In this document: positions 6,411 to 7,785 of the stretch, in pieces
Numbering within the stretch: the stretch's first letter is position 1
How the letters are laid out: each line of letters starts with the position of its first letter
NCBI GenBank assembly: GCA_022708385.1
Contig: JAKIYU010000119.1
Span: forward strand, 1 to 7,785
Source: Bacteroidota bacterium
Lineage (GTDB): Bacteria; Bacteroidota; Bacteroidia; Bacteroidales; PXBB01
Direction: 5' to 3'
DNA: 7,785 nucleotides
Program-made: the position numbers and the translations under genes
The notes under the pieces: model-generated
Told to the model about the DNA's origin: nothing
The model's input: the letters and a program-made list of their open reading frames with translations, nothing else
The model's database searches: none

Positions 6411-7388
6411 TCATTTCCCTGCTGTTATTAAGCCATCATCATTAATTGAAAGAGGCGTTTCAGGAAAGTCTTCCCAAGTTAATTGCCGCATTTCTTTAAT
6501 AACAGCGTTTGTATGGTCATATACGGGAATACCTTTTCTGATTTGTTTTACAGGGATGATATTTCCTGAAAGAAAGGCGCCGCTATTATCGGTATAAACT
6601 TTAATTATGGGTGCAATGCCTGCAATGCCCGACTTATTGACTTGTCCGTAGGTGCAAAAATTACCCAGGCTGTACATGATAAGCCTGTCTTTATAAAGTT
6701 CTACAGCCCTTGTCAGGTGCGGTCCATGTCCAAAAACTATATCGGCCCCTGCATCAACCATTTGATGCGTAAATTCATACACATTTCCTCTGTTTTCGCC
6801 CATATATATTTCTGAGTCACGCTTTACATTGCGGTATTCAGAGCCTTCGCCGCCGCCGTGAAATGATACAATAACGATGTCGCAGCAAGTTGCAAGCATC
6901 TTTACATACCCGGCACAATGCGGAATGTTTTTCAAATCCAGTGTGCCTGAGTTAGGAGCAAATGCTATAAATCCATAACGAAGTCCATTTTTAGTTTTAA
7001 CGCAGAAAGGGGCTTCTGTAAGCCCGGCATATAAAACACCCGCATTATCCAGGGCTTTTTTTGTCATATTTTTGCCATAGGCGCCAAAGTCGAAAATGTG
7101 ATTGTTGGCCAAACTGACGAAATCATAGCCTGCATCTCTGAGGCGGCCTGCATAATGAACAGGCATCTTAAAATAATAAGCTGAGTCGGGATAACGCAAA
7201 CGTTTCGGAGTACCGCCGGTATCAGCCAACACGCCTTCGAGATTACCACAAAGGATGTCTGCATCTTCGAAAAATCCGCTGATATACCTCAAAATAAAAT
7301 TCCCGTCGTTGTGTGGAAGCAATGTGCTGTCGGGATAAAAAGACCCCATCATGATATCGCCTGTTAATGCAACACAAGAACTTTGCAC
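6411..7388 (-). CDS. CapA-like metallophosphatase-fold protein, catalytic domain (signal peptide out of frame)
   Basis: A member of the CapA/PgsA family (PGA_cap, a calcineurin-like phosphoesterase fold), related to proteins for poly-gamma-glutamate capsule synthesis; in Bacteroidota many members are of unknown role. From the first possible in-frame start (GTG, 7386-7388) it is 325 residues. The metal-site motifs are complete: LTGDIMMG (D11), GNLEG (N49, E51), LANNHIFDFG (N96, H97), SFHGGGEG (H177) and GHGPH (H221, H224), followed by MYSLGNF. The catalytic part therefore looks functional. The GTG start sits only about 7 residues before the first catalytic strand and gives no export signal. 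A signal-peptide ORF with its own promoter box lies directly upstream in another frame (7364-7495). The open frame reaches back to a TAG at 7422-7424. A single-base indel in the overlap, or a sequencing error, is the simplest explanation. The capB/capC genes of capsule operons are absent nearby. Confidence 0.85.
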   Translation of the reverse strand: MQSSCVALTGDIMMGSFYPDSTLLPHNDGNFILRYISGFFEDADILCGNLEGVLADTGGTPKRLRYPDSAYYFKMPVHYAGRLRDAGYDFVSLANNHIFDFGAYGKNMTKKALDNAGVLYAGLTEAPFCVKTKNGLRYGFIAFAPNSGTLDLKNIPHCAGYVKMLATCCDIVIVSFHGGGEGSEYRNVKRDSEIYMGENRGNVYEFTHQMVDAGADIVFGHGPHLTRAVELYKDRLIMYSLGNFCTYGQVNKSGIAGIAPIIKVYTDNSGAFLSGNIIPVKQIRKGIPVYDHTNAVIKEMRQLTWEDFPETPLSINDDGLITAGK

Positions 7389-7495
7389 ACCTGAGCCCCA
7401 GCAGTATTTTCCCCATTGCGACTACTGTGCGTTGAAACAGGCTGGCTTAGCAGGATTAGGAAACCAATAAGTAATAAACAGGATAATAACCGCAT
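7364..7495 (-). pseudogene. Displaced 5' end of the CapA-like gene: signal peptide in a shifted frame
   Basis: ATG at 7493-7495 opens a 43-codon frame. It begins MRLLSCLLLIGFLILLS, a textbook signal peptide, followed by a small-residue and polar linker, and stops at TAA 7364-7366. It overlaps the CapA-like catalytic frame by about 60 bases (7364-7424), and that frame is -1 relative to this one. One missing base here would join the two into a secreted protein of about 360 residues. Candidate sites are the runs GGGGAAAA (7407-7414) and GGGG (7396-7399), read on the minus strand. Adding one G at the second run would give a smooth linker, NTAGGSGVQSS, into the catalytic domain. The -7 box just upstream supports this ATG as the original start. 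Confidence 0.7.
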
Positions 7496-7514
7496 AAAAA
7501 TTAAAAAATCAGTA

Positions 7515-7522
7515 CAAAATTA
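7515..7522 (-). promoter_or_regulatory. -7 box for the CapA-like gene
   Basis: The minus strand reads TAATTTTG, an exact TAnnTTTG match, about 20 bases before the ATG at 7495. No TTTG at normal spacing was found; a TTG lies 12 bases upstream, which is too close. Its position fits transcription starting just before the signal-peptide ATG rather than near the GTG at 7388. Confidence 0.5.
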
Positions 7523-7584
7523 TTATCTTTTTCACAACTTAATACCGGTTGATTTTTTTAATTAGGCTGTTTGTAAGGAATAAT

Positions 7585-7592
7585 TAAATTTG
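7585..7592 (+). promoter_or_regulatory. -7 box for the rlmB-like gene
   Basis: TAAATTTG is an exact match to TAnnTTTG, ending 29 bases before the ATG at 7622. The nearest upstream TTTG (7570-7573) is only 11 bases away, so the -33 element is not identified. This box and the CapA-gene box face away from each other in a 126-base divergent spacer. Confidence 0.5.
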
Positions 7593-7621
7593 TAGATTCT
7601 ATCATCAGTGTAATTTTTTAT

Positions 7622-7785
7622 ATGAAAAAATCAGATGTTGTTTTTGGAATTCACGCCATTACCGAGGCTATAAACAGTGGCAAAGAAATCGACAAGTTGT
7701 TGATTCAAAAGGATTTGAGAAATCCGGCCGTTATGGCTTTAATAAAGCTTGCAGGAGAAAGAAAAATTCCTTTACAATTTGTACC
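7622..7785 (+). CDS. rlmB: 23S rRNA (guanosine-2'-O-)methyltransferase, RlmB/TrmH-SpoU family, N-terminal fragment
   Basis: Only the first 54 residues are in the window; the gene continues past the right edge. The start MKKSDVVFGIHAITEAINSG, followed by KEIDKLLIQKDL and LAGERKIPLQFVP, matches the N-terminal substrate-binding domain (L30e-like fold, SpoU_sub_bind) of RlmB. RlmB methylates the 2'-OH of G2251 (E. coli numbering) in the P-loop of 23S rRNA. The SPOUT catalytic domain with its knot and SAM site lies outside, so assignment to RlmB rather than another TrmH-family paralogue rests on the VFGIHAITEA motif and overall resemblance to Bacteroidota RlmB. The ATG is preceded by an AT-rich leader without a Shine-Dalgarno sequence. 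Confidence 0.88.
   Translation, partial: MKKSDVVFGIHAITEAINSGKEIDKLLIQKDLRNPAVMALIKLAGERKIPLQFV

Noticed and set aside
7385..7424. Programmed -1 ribosomal frameshift in the CapA-like gene
   Set aside because: The runs GGGGAAAA and GGGG are not arranged as a proper slippery heptamer in the signal-peptide frame, and no stimulatory structure could be identified by eye. An indel or sequencing error is simpler, though recoding is not excluded.

Overview
The window looks like ordinary chromosomal DNA from a member of the Bacteroidota, most likely Bacteroidales or a near relative. Four things point that way: AT-rich DNA with A-rich leaders and almost no Shine-Dalgarno sequences; several -7 boxes matching the Bacteroidota consensus TAnnTTTG; an S46 dipeptidyl-peptidase, a family common in this phylum; and SerRS, L21 and L27 sequences of Bacteroidota type. 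I see no mobile element, CRISPR array, phage gene, tRNA or rRNA, and nothing that looks like a new multi-gene system.

Layout, left to right. Positions 1-804 hold the C-terminal third of a DPP7-like S46 serine peptidase (+ strand). It meets a leftward gene set at a hairpin terminator (about 830-858) that can serve both strands. The leftward genes run from right to left: rplU (L21), rpmA (L27), a strong terminator, serS, a small probable lipoprotein starting 6 bases after the serS stop, and a 606-residue exported TPR protein. A divergent intergenic region (5334-5516) holds the rplU promoter and the promoter of a rightward EamA/DMT-type transporter gene. That gene converges, with a 9-base gap, on a leftward CapA-like metallophosphatase gene. 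A second divergent region (7496-7621) separates the CapA gene from the start of an rlmB-like 23S rRNA 2'-O-methyltransferase gene that runs off the right edge.

The central block is translation machinery (L21, L27, SerRS, and nearby RlmB) mixed with envelope genes: lipoprotein, TPR protein, transporter, exported peptidase and CapA-like protein. The envelope genes have no evident common pathway.

The most notable irregularity is in the CapA-like gene. Its promoter and signal peptide (from ATG at 7495) lie in a different frame from the intact catalytic domain. This implies a one-base indel between about 7364 and 7424, a sequencing error, or less probably recoding. Start sites were corrected for serS (4560) and the transporter (TTG at 5517).
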